Positions 15,544 to 24,646 of a DNA stretch of 51,369 bases are shown one piece after another. The notes under the pieces were generated by a model. The model did no database searches. It was not told the origin of the DNA and saw only the letters and a program-made list of their open reading frames with translations. The position numbers were made by a program, and so were the translations under genes. Each line of letters begins with the position of its first letter. Position 1 is the stretch's first letter. Where the stretch lies: NCBI GenBank assembly GCA_934754415.1, contig CAKVIS010000009.1, forward strand, positions 1 through 51,369. The letters run 5' to 3'. This DNA is from an uncultured Bulleidia sp. Lineage in GTDB: Bacteria > Bacillota_I > Bacilli_A > Erysipelotrichales > Erysipelotrichaceae.

Positions 15544-17345
15544 TTTGTAATCTTTCTTGTCGCATGGGCAAGCCATGTCTTTTCTTCTTCATTCAGACGT
15601 GGAGAAAGTGTGTTGTATACCATTTCATGGTAGGCATTGATCTGTTCAATGTTATCGTCATCCAGATACTTTGTATCGATGGCATCCAGTTCATATGGAC
15701 AATAAGTAATATCCTTAAATTCCAGCCATTCTCCATAGAAGTTATCTTCCACCTTCTGTACAAGTAATTCATTTTCAATACGAATACCTAATTTATGAGG
15801 CAGATAGATACCCGGTTCATTGGTAACAATCATACCTTCTTCAAGAATTGCCCCAGGTCTTTGCGCAGTTGGTAATCCCCAGCGAATACCATGAGGTCCT
15901 TCATGTACACCAAGCACATGGCCTACACCATGGCCTGTACCACACTGATAATCAATCAGAATATTCCACATTGGTCTTCTTGCAAGAATATCCAGGTTAT
16001 TCCCTGCTGTTCCCTTCAGGAATCTGGCATGAGCAAGGTCCAGATGGCCTTTTAATACAAGCGTATACAGTTTCTTTTCTTCGTCTGTTAAAGGACCACA
16101 GGCAATGGTTCTTGTAATATCTGTAGAACCATCTTTATAAGTTCCGCCGGAGTCAACCAGCAAGAATCCCTTTGGATCTACTTTGGAATATTTTTCTTCT
16201 GTAGCAGAATAGTGCATCATGGCACCATTTGCCTGGTAAGCGGCAATAGTATGGAAACTTGGCTCAATGTAGTTTTCCTGTGCTTCTCTTAAAGCATAGA
16301 GATGATTTTGAGCACTGACTTCCGTCATGTCGCCTTTACCTACATTTTCTTTCACCCATTTGATGAATTTCACCATGGCAACGCCATCTTTTTTGTGTGC
16401 TTCCAGTGTATGAGCAATTTCCACATCATTCTTAATAGCTCTGAACATTACTACAGGACTGGTGCTGTTGATAATACTGTTTCCGTGACCTGACAGACTG
16501 TTATACAGCTTAGTATTTAACGTATGTAAGTCGCACCATACTCTTGTATCCTGTAAAGCTTCAAGATCTTTTGCAATGTCTTCATAAGCACAGACTGTCA
16601 CACCTGCTTTTTCAAGATGTGTCTGTACTTCTTCTGTCACTTTTTCTTTGGAAACGTAGTATTTCACACTGTCTTTGGACACCATTGCAAAGGCATAGGC
16701 AACAGGAGTACATGGAATATCGTTACCACGAATATCCAGCATCCAGCAAGGATCTTCCAGTAAAGTAAGAATCAGTACATCTGCATGGTTCTTTTCCATT
16801 TCACTTCTGACTCTTGCAATTCTTTCCGCTGCACTTTCTTTCACCCATGTTTCATCCAGCACAAACAGTTTTTCCTGTGGAGGTAATGGTCTGTCTTTTC
16901 CCCAGACTGTACCCACAAGATCATCTTCAATATGTAAAGTCACTTCTGCATCCTTTAAAGCCTTGGCAAGCTGTAAAGAAACACCTGCAGAAACCACACT
17001 GCCATCAAAGCCAATGGTCTGTCCCTTTTTAATATGGGCAATCATAAACGGAACAGGATCCAGTACCCCTGCCTGCTTTAAGCGCATCAGTTCCACACCT
17101 GTACCTTCCAGTTCTATTTCCGCCTGTGTGAAGTATCTTCCATCAGTCCATAATCCCGCAAAATCCTGTGTAACGATCATACAGCCAGATTCCCCTGTAA
17201 AACCGGACATATAGGACTTACATCCATAATACGCTGCAGTATATTCACTGGAAAGATGATCATCTTCATTAGGAATATAATACATGTCTATATTTTTTTC
17301 TTTCATCAATGTACGTAATGTCTGTACTCTTTCTTTTACATCCAT
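15540..17345 (-). CDS. pepP: Xaa-Pro aminopeptidase (M24B)
   Basis: 601 residues from the ATG at 17345, which has an AAAAGGAG ribosome site and a TATAAT box upstream. The first frame ATG (17402) lies upstream of that promoter and is rejected. Two creatinase-like N-terminal domains precede the pita-bread catalytic domain. That domain has LVDSGGTYKDGSTDITRT (two Asp ligands), TGHGVGHVLGVHEGP (His) and NEPGIY with a later Glu in GIRIENE. It removes the first residue before proline from peptides in the cytoplasm. It is coupled to the exonuclease III gene by an ATGA overlap, although the functions are unrelated. Confidence 0.93.
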   Translation of the reverse strand: MDVKERVQTLRTLMKEKNIDMYYIPNEDDHLSSEYTAAYYGCKSYMSGFTGESGCMIVTQDFAGLWTDGRYFTQAEIELEGTGVELMRLKQAGVLDPVPFMIAHIKKGQTIGFDGSVVSAGVSLQLAKALKDAEVTLHIEDDLVGTVWGKDRPLPPQEKLFVLDETWVKESAAERIARVRSEMEKNHADVLILTLLEDPCWMLDIRGNDIPCTPVAYAFAMVSKDSVKYYVSKEKVTEEVQTHLEKAGVTVCAYEDIAKDLEALQDTRVWCDLHTLNTKLYNSLSGHGNSIINSTSPVVMFRAIKNDVEIAHTLEAHKKDGVAMVKFIKWVKENVGKGDMTEVSAQNHLYALREAQENYIEPSFHTIAAYQANGAMMHYSATEEKYSKVDPKGFLLVDSGGTYKDGSTDITRTIACGPLTDEEKKLYTLVLKGHLDLAHARFLKGTAGNNLDILARRPMWNILIDYQCGTGHGVGHVLGVHEGPHGIRWGLPTAQRPGAILEEGMIVTNEPGIYLPHKLGIRIENELLVQKVEDNFYGEWLEFKDITYCPYELDAIDTKYLDDDNIEQINAYHEMVYNTLSPRLNEEEKTWLAHATRKITK

Positions 17346-17468
17346 GAGATATCTCCTTTTTATCTGTAGCCTATTATACCCTTTAAAAACAGTTAAGACC
17401 ATCTAACACTTCTTTTCTCATTGAGAATCGCATCAAAAAAAGCTACTATGGTACAGGAGTGATTCAAA

Positions 17469-19562
17469 GTGATTAAGAAAACTTTAGCGATAACAGATCT
17501 GCAGTTCAGCAGTTCTCAGGATACATTACAAAAAAGTCTGCAACAGGTACCTGGTGTACAGTTTGTCAGCGTGCATTTAACTTCTCAGACAATGGATATC
17601 ACCTATGATGAGTCCATGATTACCATACAGCAACTTGTCGATAAAATAGAAACTCTGGGGTATCAGGTTTCCGTACTGGATGCAGGAAAGACTGAACTTT
17701 TACCTGTGCATCCACAGAAAGAAAAGTTTCTGTGCAGAAAGAACATACTTCTGTGTGTATGGATACTCAATGCAGTATCTTCTTTCTTTTCCATGGTTTT
17801 AACGATGATACTGTCATTGAGTATGGTGATTTTGTTATTACCAACAATCAAGGCATGTATAAAACATATGAAGGAATGGAAAGATGAAACCATCACCTTA
17901 CTGTCTTTTATCCTTTTATGCATACTCGGCATAGCATATAAAGACAGTTTCACTGTCTTCTCCTCTGTTTCCATTCTTGCTTTACAGCACTTTCAGAATC
18001 GTATACAGCATATTCATACCCCTTCCTTCTTACAGGATATACAGAAGGAATATGTCAATATCTATGACAACCATTCAGAAACTGTTCGTAAAGTGGAAGA
18101 CATTCATAAATCCGATCAGATTATCTTAAGACCAGGAGAAATCATCCCTGCAGACGGTACCGTCATCAAAGGTAATGCCTATGTGGATGAAAGTGCGCTT
18201 TCCGGCAATACTGATCTTGTACGAAAGAGCGAACATTCCTATGTCTATGCCAACACAAGAATTGCAAGAGGCTCCATCACCATGCAGGTGGAGGAACTGG
18301 GTTCCACTACTGCCATGATGCGGTTCCAGCTGACTGCTCAAAAAACCGCCCAGGAACACTCTCAGGTATCTCCTTTATCCAAAATCAATACCTCTTTAGG
18401 CATCTATATGCTTGCCGGCAGTATTGTAGCTTTTATCAGCTGGTTCTGTATTTCAAAAGAAATACTGTTCTCCACTTCTGTTGCGGCAGGTATCTTATGT
18501 GCAAGTGCACTGCATGCGTTCAGTCTGATCACAAAACACGTTGTCACAAGTCATGCTTTACTCGCCTCAGGAAAACATATTTTATTCTGTAATCCTGCAG
18601 GTATGCAGAATACATCAGATTGTGATGTATTCTTTATCGAACAGGAAGGTGCTGTTACCCAGAACTATCTGACTGTCACAGACTTTATCTGCAAAGATGG
18701 CTATTCTTCTTCAAGACTGGAATATATTGTCTATGCCTTAGTCTCCAGATCTTCCAAAGACTTCTCTCAGGCTATCACAAGATATTTGCGTACAAAACAC
18801 ATCTCTCATACAGACATGCAGGAATTCCGTTCTCTTTCCCGTACCAGTTCCAAAGCTTTTTCTTCTTTAGGTAACTGTATCTCTGGTACACCAGAGAAAT
18901 TCACACAGGAAGGTATCGTTATTGATGCATGGGTAACAAAAATAGATACCTTACGTAAACAGGGTAAGAAAGTACTCTTATTTTCAGAAAACGATGAAGT
19001 CATCGGACTTGTGGCAGCTTCTAAATTTTTGTTGCCACACGTACAGGAAAACATGCAGACATTATTACAGGAAGGAAAAGAAGTACATCTTTTCTGCAAT
19101 GATCCATTACAGGATTGCGGACATATTCAGGCTTTATTTCCTGAAGTTCCAATGTATTGTCAGTACACGCAAAAAGAAAAACTCAGAGTACTGTACTCCA
19201 AGTATAAACAGGCAAAAATGGTCGCTTATATCTCTCAGGATGATCCTGTGGGATTACAGGAAGCCATTGATGTGGATATACGTATCAATGCAGGCACCAA
19301 TGTAGATCAGCCGGATTGTGATGTCTTATTAACAAGAGAAGATCTCAGTGATGTATTAGAAGCCATACATATTTCCAAAGATGTAAATACAAAGATACGT
19401 AATATGCAGATAGGTGTTGTGGTATATCATTGTGCAGTGTTTGTCATCTTTGCCCTGCTCATTCCTGCAATTACCACATTTCCAGTCTTACCCCTGCTTG
19501 GAAAACTGTTATCTTTATGTACCGTCTCCTTTATTATTCACTTTTCCAGACCAAAGAACTGA
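17469..19562 (+). CDS. P1B-type metal ATPase homologue lacking all catalytic motifs (pseudo-ATPase)
   Basis: 697 residues, intact, GTG start with AGGAG 9 nt upstream. Domains in order are: HMA-like (1-70), membrane helices (about 92-172), actuator domain (about 205-300), helix pair (about 308-355), nucleotide/phosphorylation region (about 365-625) and two final helices (about 648-690). The family is clear from RPGEIIPADG and VDESAL, but the functional residues are gone. HMA CxxC is replaced by a cysteine-free LQFSSS. TGE reads SGN (245-247). The membrane CPC reads about LCA (343-345). DKTGT reads EQEGA (391-395). The HP dipeptide is replaced (KDFS). TGD reads CND (543-545). GDGIND is replaced by SQDDP. 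It therefore cannot form the phospho-intermediate. A regulatory, scaffold or metal-sensing role is possible but speculative. Confidence 0.85.
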   Translation: MIKKTLAITDLQFSSSQDTLQKSLQQVPGVQFVSVHLTSQTMDITYDESMITIQQLVDKIETLGYQVSVLDAGKTELLPVHPQKEKFLCRKNILLCVWILNAVSSFFSMVLTMILSLSMVILLLPTIKACIKHMKEWKDETITLLSFILLCILGIAYKDSFTVFSSVSILALQHFQNRIQHIHTPSFLQDIQKEYVNIYDNHSETVRKVEDIHKSDQIILRPGEIIPADGTVIKGNAYVDESALSGNTDLVRKSEHSYVYANTRIARGSITMQVEELGSTTAMMRFQLTAQKTAQEHSQVSPLSKINTSLGIYMLAGSIVAFISWFCISKEILFSTSVAAGILCASALHAFSLITKHVVTSHALLASGKHILFCNPAGMQNTSDCDVFFIEQEGAVTQNYLTVTDFICKDGYSSSRLEYIVYALVSRSSKDFSQAITRYLRTKHISHTDMQEFRSLSRTSSKAFSSLGNCISGTPEKFTQEGIVIDAWVTKIDTLRKQGKKVLLFSENDEVIGLVAASKFLLPHVQENMQTLLQEGKEVHLFCNDPLQDCGHIQALFPEVPMYCQYTQKEKLRVLYSKYKQAKMVAYISQDDPVGLQEAIDVDIRINAGTNVDQPDCDVLLTREDLSDVLEAIHISKDVNTKIRNMQIGVVVYHCAVFVIFALLIPAITTFPVLPLLGKLLSLCTVSFIIHFSRPKN

Positions 19563-19582
19563 CCAGACATCAGTTCTTTTTT
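19553..19582 (+). terminator. Intrinsic terminator after the pseudo-ATPase
   Basis: AAAGAACTGA (19553-19562) pairs with TCAGTTCTTT (19570-19579) and runs into T6. Confidence 0.85.
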
Positions 19583-19597
19583 ATGCAATACAAAAAC

Positions 19598-19633
19598 ACC
19601 AACAGGGAAGGTATCTCTACCTTCCCTGTTGGT
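19598..19633 (-). terminator. Perfect 16-bp hairpin, probable minus-strand terminator
   Basis: 19598-19613 pairs perfectly with 19618-19633 around a 4-nt loop. On the minus strand it is followed by GTTTTTG, a U-run, so it should end a leftward transcript. No annotated gene lies upstream on that strand within this gap. Confidence 0.6.
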
Positions 19634-20105
19634 ATGTACAACTATGTTAAGTTGATTTATTTTTTTGTCACCTGAACTCTTCAGGTGAGGAAATTTTATC
19701 ATGAAAAATATAAAGTATTCTTACCATTTTGTATAGGATATTTCGCTTTTGATGATTAGAAAGGAGTCAGCCGGATATCCTAAGCGAGTGTGTTTTCATA
19801 TTGTATAGGATACCTGTATGGATTGATTATTTCCATAGTCTGCTCTCAGTATCCTAAATGAGCATAGAATCTATCAAATATATCTATCTCACCTTCCTTT
19901 TTGTACCTTTTTCTTTTGTTTTGTGTATCTGATACCCGGAAGTTATATGAGATATCAGATACATTTAATTGTATTCCAATAACACCTTCTTCATATGATT
20001 TACCATCCTTTTGTTTACACTTATAGAATAGTAGAAAATAATGCAATTTCCAGTCTGTAAAATCATGTTTTTTTCAAGTATACTTATATTGTTGAGGCAG
20101 TAACT
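19634..20105. other. Gene-poor region with three long inverted repeats
   Basis: No convincing gene is seen here. A hairpin TCACCTGA/TCAGGTGA sits near 19668-19687. Two similar modules follow: TAGGATAT (19734-19741) with ATATCCTA (19775-19782), and TAGGATAC (19806-19813) with GTATCCTA (19849-19856). Both arms share flanks (TTGTATAGGATA on the left, TATCCTAA plus a nearby GAG on the right), while the insides differ. A third inverted repeat is GTATCTGATA (19925-19934) with TATCAGATAC (19953-19962). A 66-codon minus-strand frame (20046-19846) spans part of it without a ribosome site. Together with the minus-strand terminator at 19598 this could be a leftward structured RNA. Confidence 0.45.
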
Positions 20106-20909
20106 ATGATTCAGGATATCACACCACATATAATGCATAACGAGTTTGTACATAAAGACCCAAAACCAACAGATATTGTCTTTGGGTATGACGGAAATAA
20201 TGTGCTCTTAAAAAAAGATCAGTCTTTTTTTCATATTCAGGATCTGAAGGAAATTCCTTCTTTAACTTATCTTTGTTCCATTGATGACACTTCCTTTTAT
20301 CTTGGAAATATTCAGCCGGATACATATATTTCTTTAAATACCTACCATTTAAGAGAGTATCAGCCCAGATATCTGGCCTTTGCCTGTATCACAGGACATC
20401 AGGTGTATTCCTGGATGAAAAACAACCACTATTGTGGCAGATGCGGTCATGAAATGCACAAAGATGAAAAAGAAAGAGCCATGCGCTGTTCATCCTGTGG
20501 CAATATTGTCTATCCAAAAATAATGCCTGCAGTGATTGTAGGTGTTTTAAATGAAAATCATGAATTATTAATCACCAAATACGCTCATGGAAGATACCAG
20601 AAAGATGCTCTTGTGGCAGGATTTAATGAAATCGGCGAAACCATCGAACAGACGGTTATACGTGAAGTCAAAGAAGAAGTAGGTCTTGATGTGGAACGTT
20701 TAACCTATTATGGCTCTCAGCCATGGGGATTCACTTCTACCTTACTCTTTGGTTTCTTTGCGCATGTCAAAGGCAGCACAGACATCCACTTACAGGAAGA
20801 AGAGCTCTCTGTGGCAAGATGGGTAAAACAGGATGATGTCATAGAAACAGGTGGAAATGCCTCCTTAACAAGTGAAATGATTCAATACTTCAAGAAAGGA
20901 AACATATAA
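20106..20909 (+). CDS. nudC: NAD+ diphosphatase / NADH pyrophosphatase (NudC)
   Basis: 267 residues. A zinc ribbon (CGRCG ... CSSCG, about 112-132) is followed by the Nudix domain with the box GFNEIGETIEQTVIREVKEE. Next comes SQPWGF, the NudC signature that normally reads SQPWPFPxS. The protein hydrolyses NAD(H) and can remove NAD caps from RNA 5' ends, in the cytoplasm. A GAGG ribosome site lies about 9 nt before the ATG. Its stop overlaps the next ATG as TAATG, so the GH13 gene is coupled to it. Confidence 0.92.
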   Translation: MIQDITPHIMHNEFVHKDPKPTDIVFGYDGNNVLLKKDQSFFHIQDLKEIPSLTYLCSIDDTSFYLGNIQPDTYISLNTYHLREYQPRYLAFACITGHQVYSWMKNNHYCGRCGHEMHKDEKERAMRCSSCGNIVYPKIMPAVIVGVLNENHELLITKYAHGRYQKDALVAGFNEIGETIEQTVIREVKEEVGLDVERLTYYGSQPWGFTSTLLFGFFAHVKGSTDIHLQEEELSVARWVKQDDVIETGGNASLTSEMIQYFKKGNI

Positions 20910-22222
20910 TGGACTATAATCAGGTTTTTTATCAGATCTACCCTTTAGGGTTCACAGGCGCTCCCAAAGAAAACGATGGTGTACTTGAACACCGTATCTT
21001 AAAAGTACTGGACTTTGTGGAACACTATAAGAAACTGGGTATCACCGCCATCTGGTTTGCGCCGGTATTTGAAAGTGACAGACATGGTTACGACACAAGA
21101 GACTACAATACGATTGATGTACGTTTAGGCACCAATGAAGACTTCATCAAAGTCTGTGATGCTTTACATGATGCAGGTATCAAAGTCATCCTTGACGGTG
21201 TCTTTAACCATGTAGGAAGAGGTTTCTTTGCCTTTAAGGATGTACAGGAAAAGAAATGGGATTCCCCGTATTCAGACTGGTTTTTCATCAATTATAACGA
21301 TACCTGGGCTAAAGATGGCTTTTCATATGCCAACTGGGAAGGCCATGAGGAACTGGTAAAGCTAAACCTTCAAAACCCTGCAGTACAGAACTACTTATTA
21401 CATGCCTTAGATTCCTGGATAGCGGATTACAATATTGACGGATTACGTCTGGATGTTGCTTACATGGTAGACAGAGATTTCTTAAGACAGCTGAAAGAAC
21501 ATACTTCTTCCATTGATAAAGACTTCTTCCTTGTAGGAGAAATGATAGGTGGAGATTATAATGTACTGTTAAAAGACTGTGGATTACATTCCGTCACGAA
21601 CTATGAATGCAGAAAAGGAATCTATTCCTCTTTTAACTCTCATAACCTGTTTGAGATTGCCTACAGTTTAAACAGACAGTTTGGTAATGATCCATGGACC
21701 CTGTACCATGGACATCACTTATTATCCTTTGCGGATAACCATGATGTAGACAGAATAGCCAGTGTTCTTGAAGATAAAAGAGATCTTCCTTTGGTTTATG
21801 CACTGCTATATGCAATGCCTGGTATCCCTTGTCTTTACTATGGAAGCGAATGGGGTGCCAAAGGAAAAAGAACAAAGTATTCCGATGATGCTTTAAGACC
21901 ATGTTTTGATAAACCACAATGGAATACATTGACTGACTGGATTGCCTTATTATCTGAAATCCATACTTCTTATCGCATTTTTGCCGATGGAGACTATACA
22001 CAGATTTACATTCAGAATGAACAGTTTGTCTTCAGAAGAAGGAGTGAAAAAGGTCAGTTAACCGCCATCTTCAACATAGCTGATCATCCTGTACATATGG
22101 ATTTCAATGCAGAAGTAGAAGAAGGCATTGACCTGATCACAAAGAAAAAACAGACTTTTGATGGTGGCATCGATATGCCTGAAAAGTCCGTTTCTCTTGT
22201 ATATACTGACTGGATCAAGTAG
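20909..22222 (+). CDS. GH13 alpha-amylase-family glycosidase
   Basis: 437 residues without signal peptide, so intracellular. The four GH13 regions are visible: DGVFNH (I), GLRLDVAY with the nucleophile Asp (II), VGEMIG with the acid/base Glu (III) and FADNHDVDR with the stabilising Asp (IV). There is no long N-terminal domain, and the C-terminal beta domain is short. It resembles the smaller cyclomaltodextrinase/neopullulanase or maltogenic-type enzymes that process imported maltodextrins; the exact specificity is open. It is coupled to nudC by a TAATG overlap and ends at an intrinsic terminator. Confidence 0.88.
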   Translation: MDYNQVFYQIYPLGFTGAPKENDGVLEHRILKVLDFVEHYKKLGITAIWFAPVFESDRHGYDTRDYNTIDVRLGTNEDFIKVCDALHDAGIKVILDGVFNHVGRGFFAFKDVQEKKWDSPYSDWFFINYNDTWAKDGFSYANWEGHEELVKLNLQNPAVQNYLLHALDSWIADYNIDGLRLDVAYMVDRDFLRQLKEHTSSIDKDFFLVGEMIGGDYNVLLKDCGLHSVTNYECRKGIYSSFNSHNLFEIAYSLNRQFGNDPWTLYHGHHLLSFADNHDVDRIASVLEDKRDLPLVYALLYAMPGIPCLYYGSEWGAKGKRTKYSDDALRPCFDKPQWNTLTDWIALLSEIHTSYRIFADGDYTQIYIQNEQFVFRRRSEKGQLTAIFNIADHPVHMDFNAEVEEGIDLITKKKQTFDGGIDMPEKSVSLVYTDWIK

Positions 22223-22244
22223 AGCACACTGCTCTGCTTTTTTT
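22221..22244 (+). terminator. Intrinsic terminator after the GH13 gene
   Basis: AGAGCA (22221-22226) pairs with TGCTCT (22230-22235), followed by GC and a run of seven T. The T-run reaches the stop of the convergent GH1 gene. Confidence 0.7.
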
Positions 22245-23706
22245 ATTTCAGATTCTGACCGCGAGAAGAAATCATTTCTTTCATCCAGTAGAAAGAATCT
22301 TTCTTCATTCTGTCTAAAGTACCCTTACCTTCATCATCCATATCTACATAGACAAACCCATATCTCTTCTTCATTTCCCCTGTACCTAGAGAAACCAGAT
22401 CTATTGGTGCCCACATGGTATAGCCAAAACATGGAACTCTGTCGACAGTAATGGCATCCAGCATTGCCTTAAAATGATCATTAAGATACTGAATACGGTA
22501 ATCGTCATGAATCTTACCGTCTTCATCAATCTTATCAATGGCACCCAGACCATTTTCTATGACAAATAAGGGTTTCTGGTATCTGTCGTACAGTTCATTC
22601 AGACAGAAACGTAACCCTAAAGGATCAATAGGCCAGCCCCATGGTGTAGATGGTAAATAGGGATTTGGTTCTCCACCCATAATCCCCATAGGATCCATGG
22701 TAGTAAAATGTTCATGGGTAATTGTACTGCTTCTGTAGTAGGAAAAAGACACATAATCCAGAGGATACTTTTCAAGTAACTCAAGATCTCCTTCTTCTAT
22801 CTGTAACTTCACACCTTTTCTGTCAAAGATTTCCTGTGCATAGTTTGGATATTTTCCTCTGGCCATAACATCGATGAAGAATAAGCTTTCTCTTCTGTGT
22901 GTATAGCGTGCAAACACGTCTTCCGGTTTACATGTTGCCGGATACATTTCACTCATGGCAAACATGGCCCCAAACATGGCATCCGGCATAATTTCATGTC
23001 CGATCTGAATCGCTTTACTGCTTGCGACAAACATATGATGCTGAGATTGATAGTAAACCTGTGGACTCATGGTATGTACACCAATCTTGGCATAGCCATG
23101 AATGGCATTCAGTTCATTGAATGTCAGCCAGTATTTCACTTTACCTTTATATGCTTCAAATAATGTCCTGGCATATTTTACATAGGCATCAATGGTAATG
23201 CGGTTATTCCAGCCATCATACTGTTTTGCAAGTACATCCGGCAATTCATCATGACAGATAGTAATCAATGGCTGTATGCCTTTGTTAAGACATTCCTCAA
23301 TGACCTTTTCATAAAAATCCAGTCCCTCTTTATTTGGTGTATCCTCCAGGCCTGTTGGATAAATACGTGGCCAGCAGACAGAAAACCTGAAAATGGTAAA
23401 TCCCATTTCTGCCATTAACGCAATATCTTCTTTGTAGCGATGATAAAAATCCACTGCTTTAAAAGAAGGATAATACACATCTTCATATATAGTTGGAACC
23501 GCTCCTTCCGGTAAGCTCTCCAAAGAGTTTACCGACCCTCTTGTACCATCTTTTAAAGTCAGAGTAATCTGTCTTTTTTTATCCACGGAACCTGCTGTAA
23601 CATAGTCCTGTGAACAAAGTCCCCTTCCTCCTTCATTAAACCCACCTTCATACTGGAAGTCTGCTGTTGCGCCACCCCATAAAAAATCTTCCGGAAATTG
23701 TTTCAT
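22243..23706 (-). CDS. 6-phospho-beta-glucosidase, glycoside hydrolase family 1
   Basis: 487 residues. It starts FPEDFLWGGATADFQYEG, has the acid/base glutamate in LTFNELN and the nucleophile in VIENGLG, and ends with TGEMKKRYGFVYVD, the phosphate-binding loop of 6-phospho-glycosidases. Its role is cytoplasmic cleavage of PTS-imported beta-glucosides. An AAAGGAG ribosome site and a TGG-TAAAAT promoter lie upstream, so it is a single-gene unit. It is more similar in layout to the 4422-5894 gene than to the 40726-42138 gene; for instance both have the long insert with a GG-x-RG N-terminal loop. Confidence 0.93.
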   Translation of the reverse strand: MKQFPEDFLWGGATADFQYEGGFNEGGRGLCSQDYVTAGSVDKKRQITLTLKDGTRGSVNSLESLPEGAVPTIYEDVYYPSFKAVDFYHRYKEDIALMAEMGFTIFRFSVCWPRIYPTGLEDTPNKEGLDFYEKVIEECLNKGIQPLITICHDELPDVLAKQYDGWNNRITIDAYVKYARTLFEAYKGKVKYWLTFNELNAIHGYAKIGVHTMSPQVYYQSQHHMFVASSKAIQIGHEIMPDAMFGAMFAMSEMYPATCKPEDVFARYTHRRESLFFIDVMARGKYPNYAQEIFDRKGVKLQIEEGDLELLEKYPLDYVSFSYYRSSTITHEHFTTMDPMGIMGGEPNPYLPSTPWGWPIDPLGLRFCLNELYDRYQKPLFVIENGLGAIDKIDEDGKIHDDYRIQYLNDHFKAMLDAITVDRVPCFGYTMWAPIDLVSLGTGEMKKRYGFVYVDMDDEGKGTLDRMKKDSFYWMKEMISSRGQNLK

Positions 23707-23762
23707 AAATAGTTCTCCTTTGTTATCTGCATTTTACCAGGAATTCTCTGAAACAAACTGCC

Positions 23763-23794
23763 AAAAAAAATGGCACTGTCATTGCAACAATGCC
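23763..23794 (-). terminator. Intrinsic terminator after the pseudouridine synthase gene
   Basis: GGCACTGT (23772-23779) pairs with ACAATGCC (23787-23794) apart from one wobble. The minus strand then has T8. Confidence 0.75.
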
Positions 23795-24642
23795 TGCATA
23801 TCCTCAGGTAGAGGTAATGTAATTTCTATTTTCTTATGTGTAAAAGGCTGTTCAAAGCTGACATACCCGCAATGTAATGCAGGTCTGTAGAACGTGTCTT
23901 TTCCTCCATACAGACTGTCCCCTAGTAAAGCATGATGGAAATGTGCCATACCTGCACGAATCTGATGTGTTCTTCCTGTAATCAGATGCACTTTCACCAG
24001 AGAAATATCACTGTATTCCTGCACAACAGTATATTCCGTAATACATGTCTGTCCTTTTTCAGAAACAATTCTGTCTTTTCTTCCTGGTACTTTTAACAGC
24101 TTATAGCGTAAAGTACCTGTTTTCTTTTCAAAGATACCTTCCACAATAGCATAATACTCCTTATGTAAAGTATCCTTTCCTCTTTGCTGAGATAACCTTG
24201 CACAGGCAGGCTGATTCTTGGCATACACCATAATACCAGACACATCTTTATCCAGTCTTCCTACAGCACGCACAGTAAACTTACCACCATAATAGTTCTG
24301 TAATACCGTTCCCATATCATCGGTTAAGTGTTCATGAGAAGGATGACATGGTAACCCTGCTGGTTTATTTACCACCACGACATCTTCATCTTCATAAAGA
24401 ATTTCCGGATCCTGCGTCAGAATTAAAGCATGTGCTTCATCTTTTTCAGGAAAGTGCAGTGTGACTACATCTTGTGCATGCACAATTTCTGTAACACGCA
24501 CAGAGTTACCATTCACAAGTAACCCGTTGGTAAATTTCAGACGGGATACTTCTCTTCGAGATAAACCATACTCACGTAAAACGGCCTTGATCATAAGGCC
24601 GTCCTGTTGTGATGTAATCGTAAATTCTATCGTCTTATTCAT
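23779..24642 (-). CDS. RluA-family pseudouridine synthase
   Basis: 287 residues. An S4-like N-terminal region (about 1-75, with LSRREVSRLKFTNGLLVNG) precedes the catalytic domain. The active-site aspartate is in GRLDKDVSG, and the GRTHQIR motif follows near residue 225. It converts uridines in rRNA or tRNA to pseudouridine. The precise paralogue (RluC, RluD or another) cannot be decided. It starts 4 nt after the prfB stop, so it belongs to the secA-prfB transcription unit. Confidence 0.88.
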   Translation of the reverse strand: MNKTIEFTITSQQDGLMIKAVLREYGLSRREVSRLKFTNGLLVNGNSVRVTEIVHAQDVVTLHFPEKDEAHALILTQDPEILYEDEDVVVVNKPAGLPCHPSHEHLTDDMGTVLQNYYGGKFTVRAVGRLDKDVSGIMVYAKNQPACARLSQQRGKDTLHKEYYAIVEGIFEKKTGTLRYKLLKVPGRKDRIVSEKGQTCITEYTVVQEYSDISLVKVHLITGRTHQIRAGMAHFHHALLGDSLYGGKDTFYRPALHCGYVSFEQPFTHKKIEITLPLPEDMQALLQ

Positions 24643-24646
24643 GGGA

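Noticed and set aside
17469..19562. Functional copper- or zinc-exporting ATPase
   Set aside because: The phosphorylated aspartate and all other catalytic and metal-binding motifs are replaced; only the fold is retained.
19846..20046. 66-residue minus-strand reading frame
   Set aside because: It has no ribosome site, no recognisable family, and its 3' part runs through the inverted repeats, so the region is better seen as non-coding structure.
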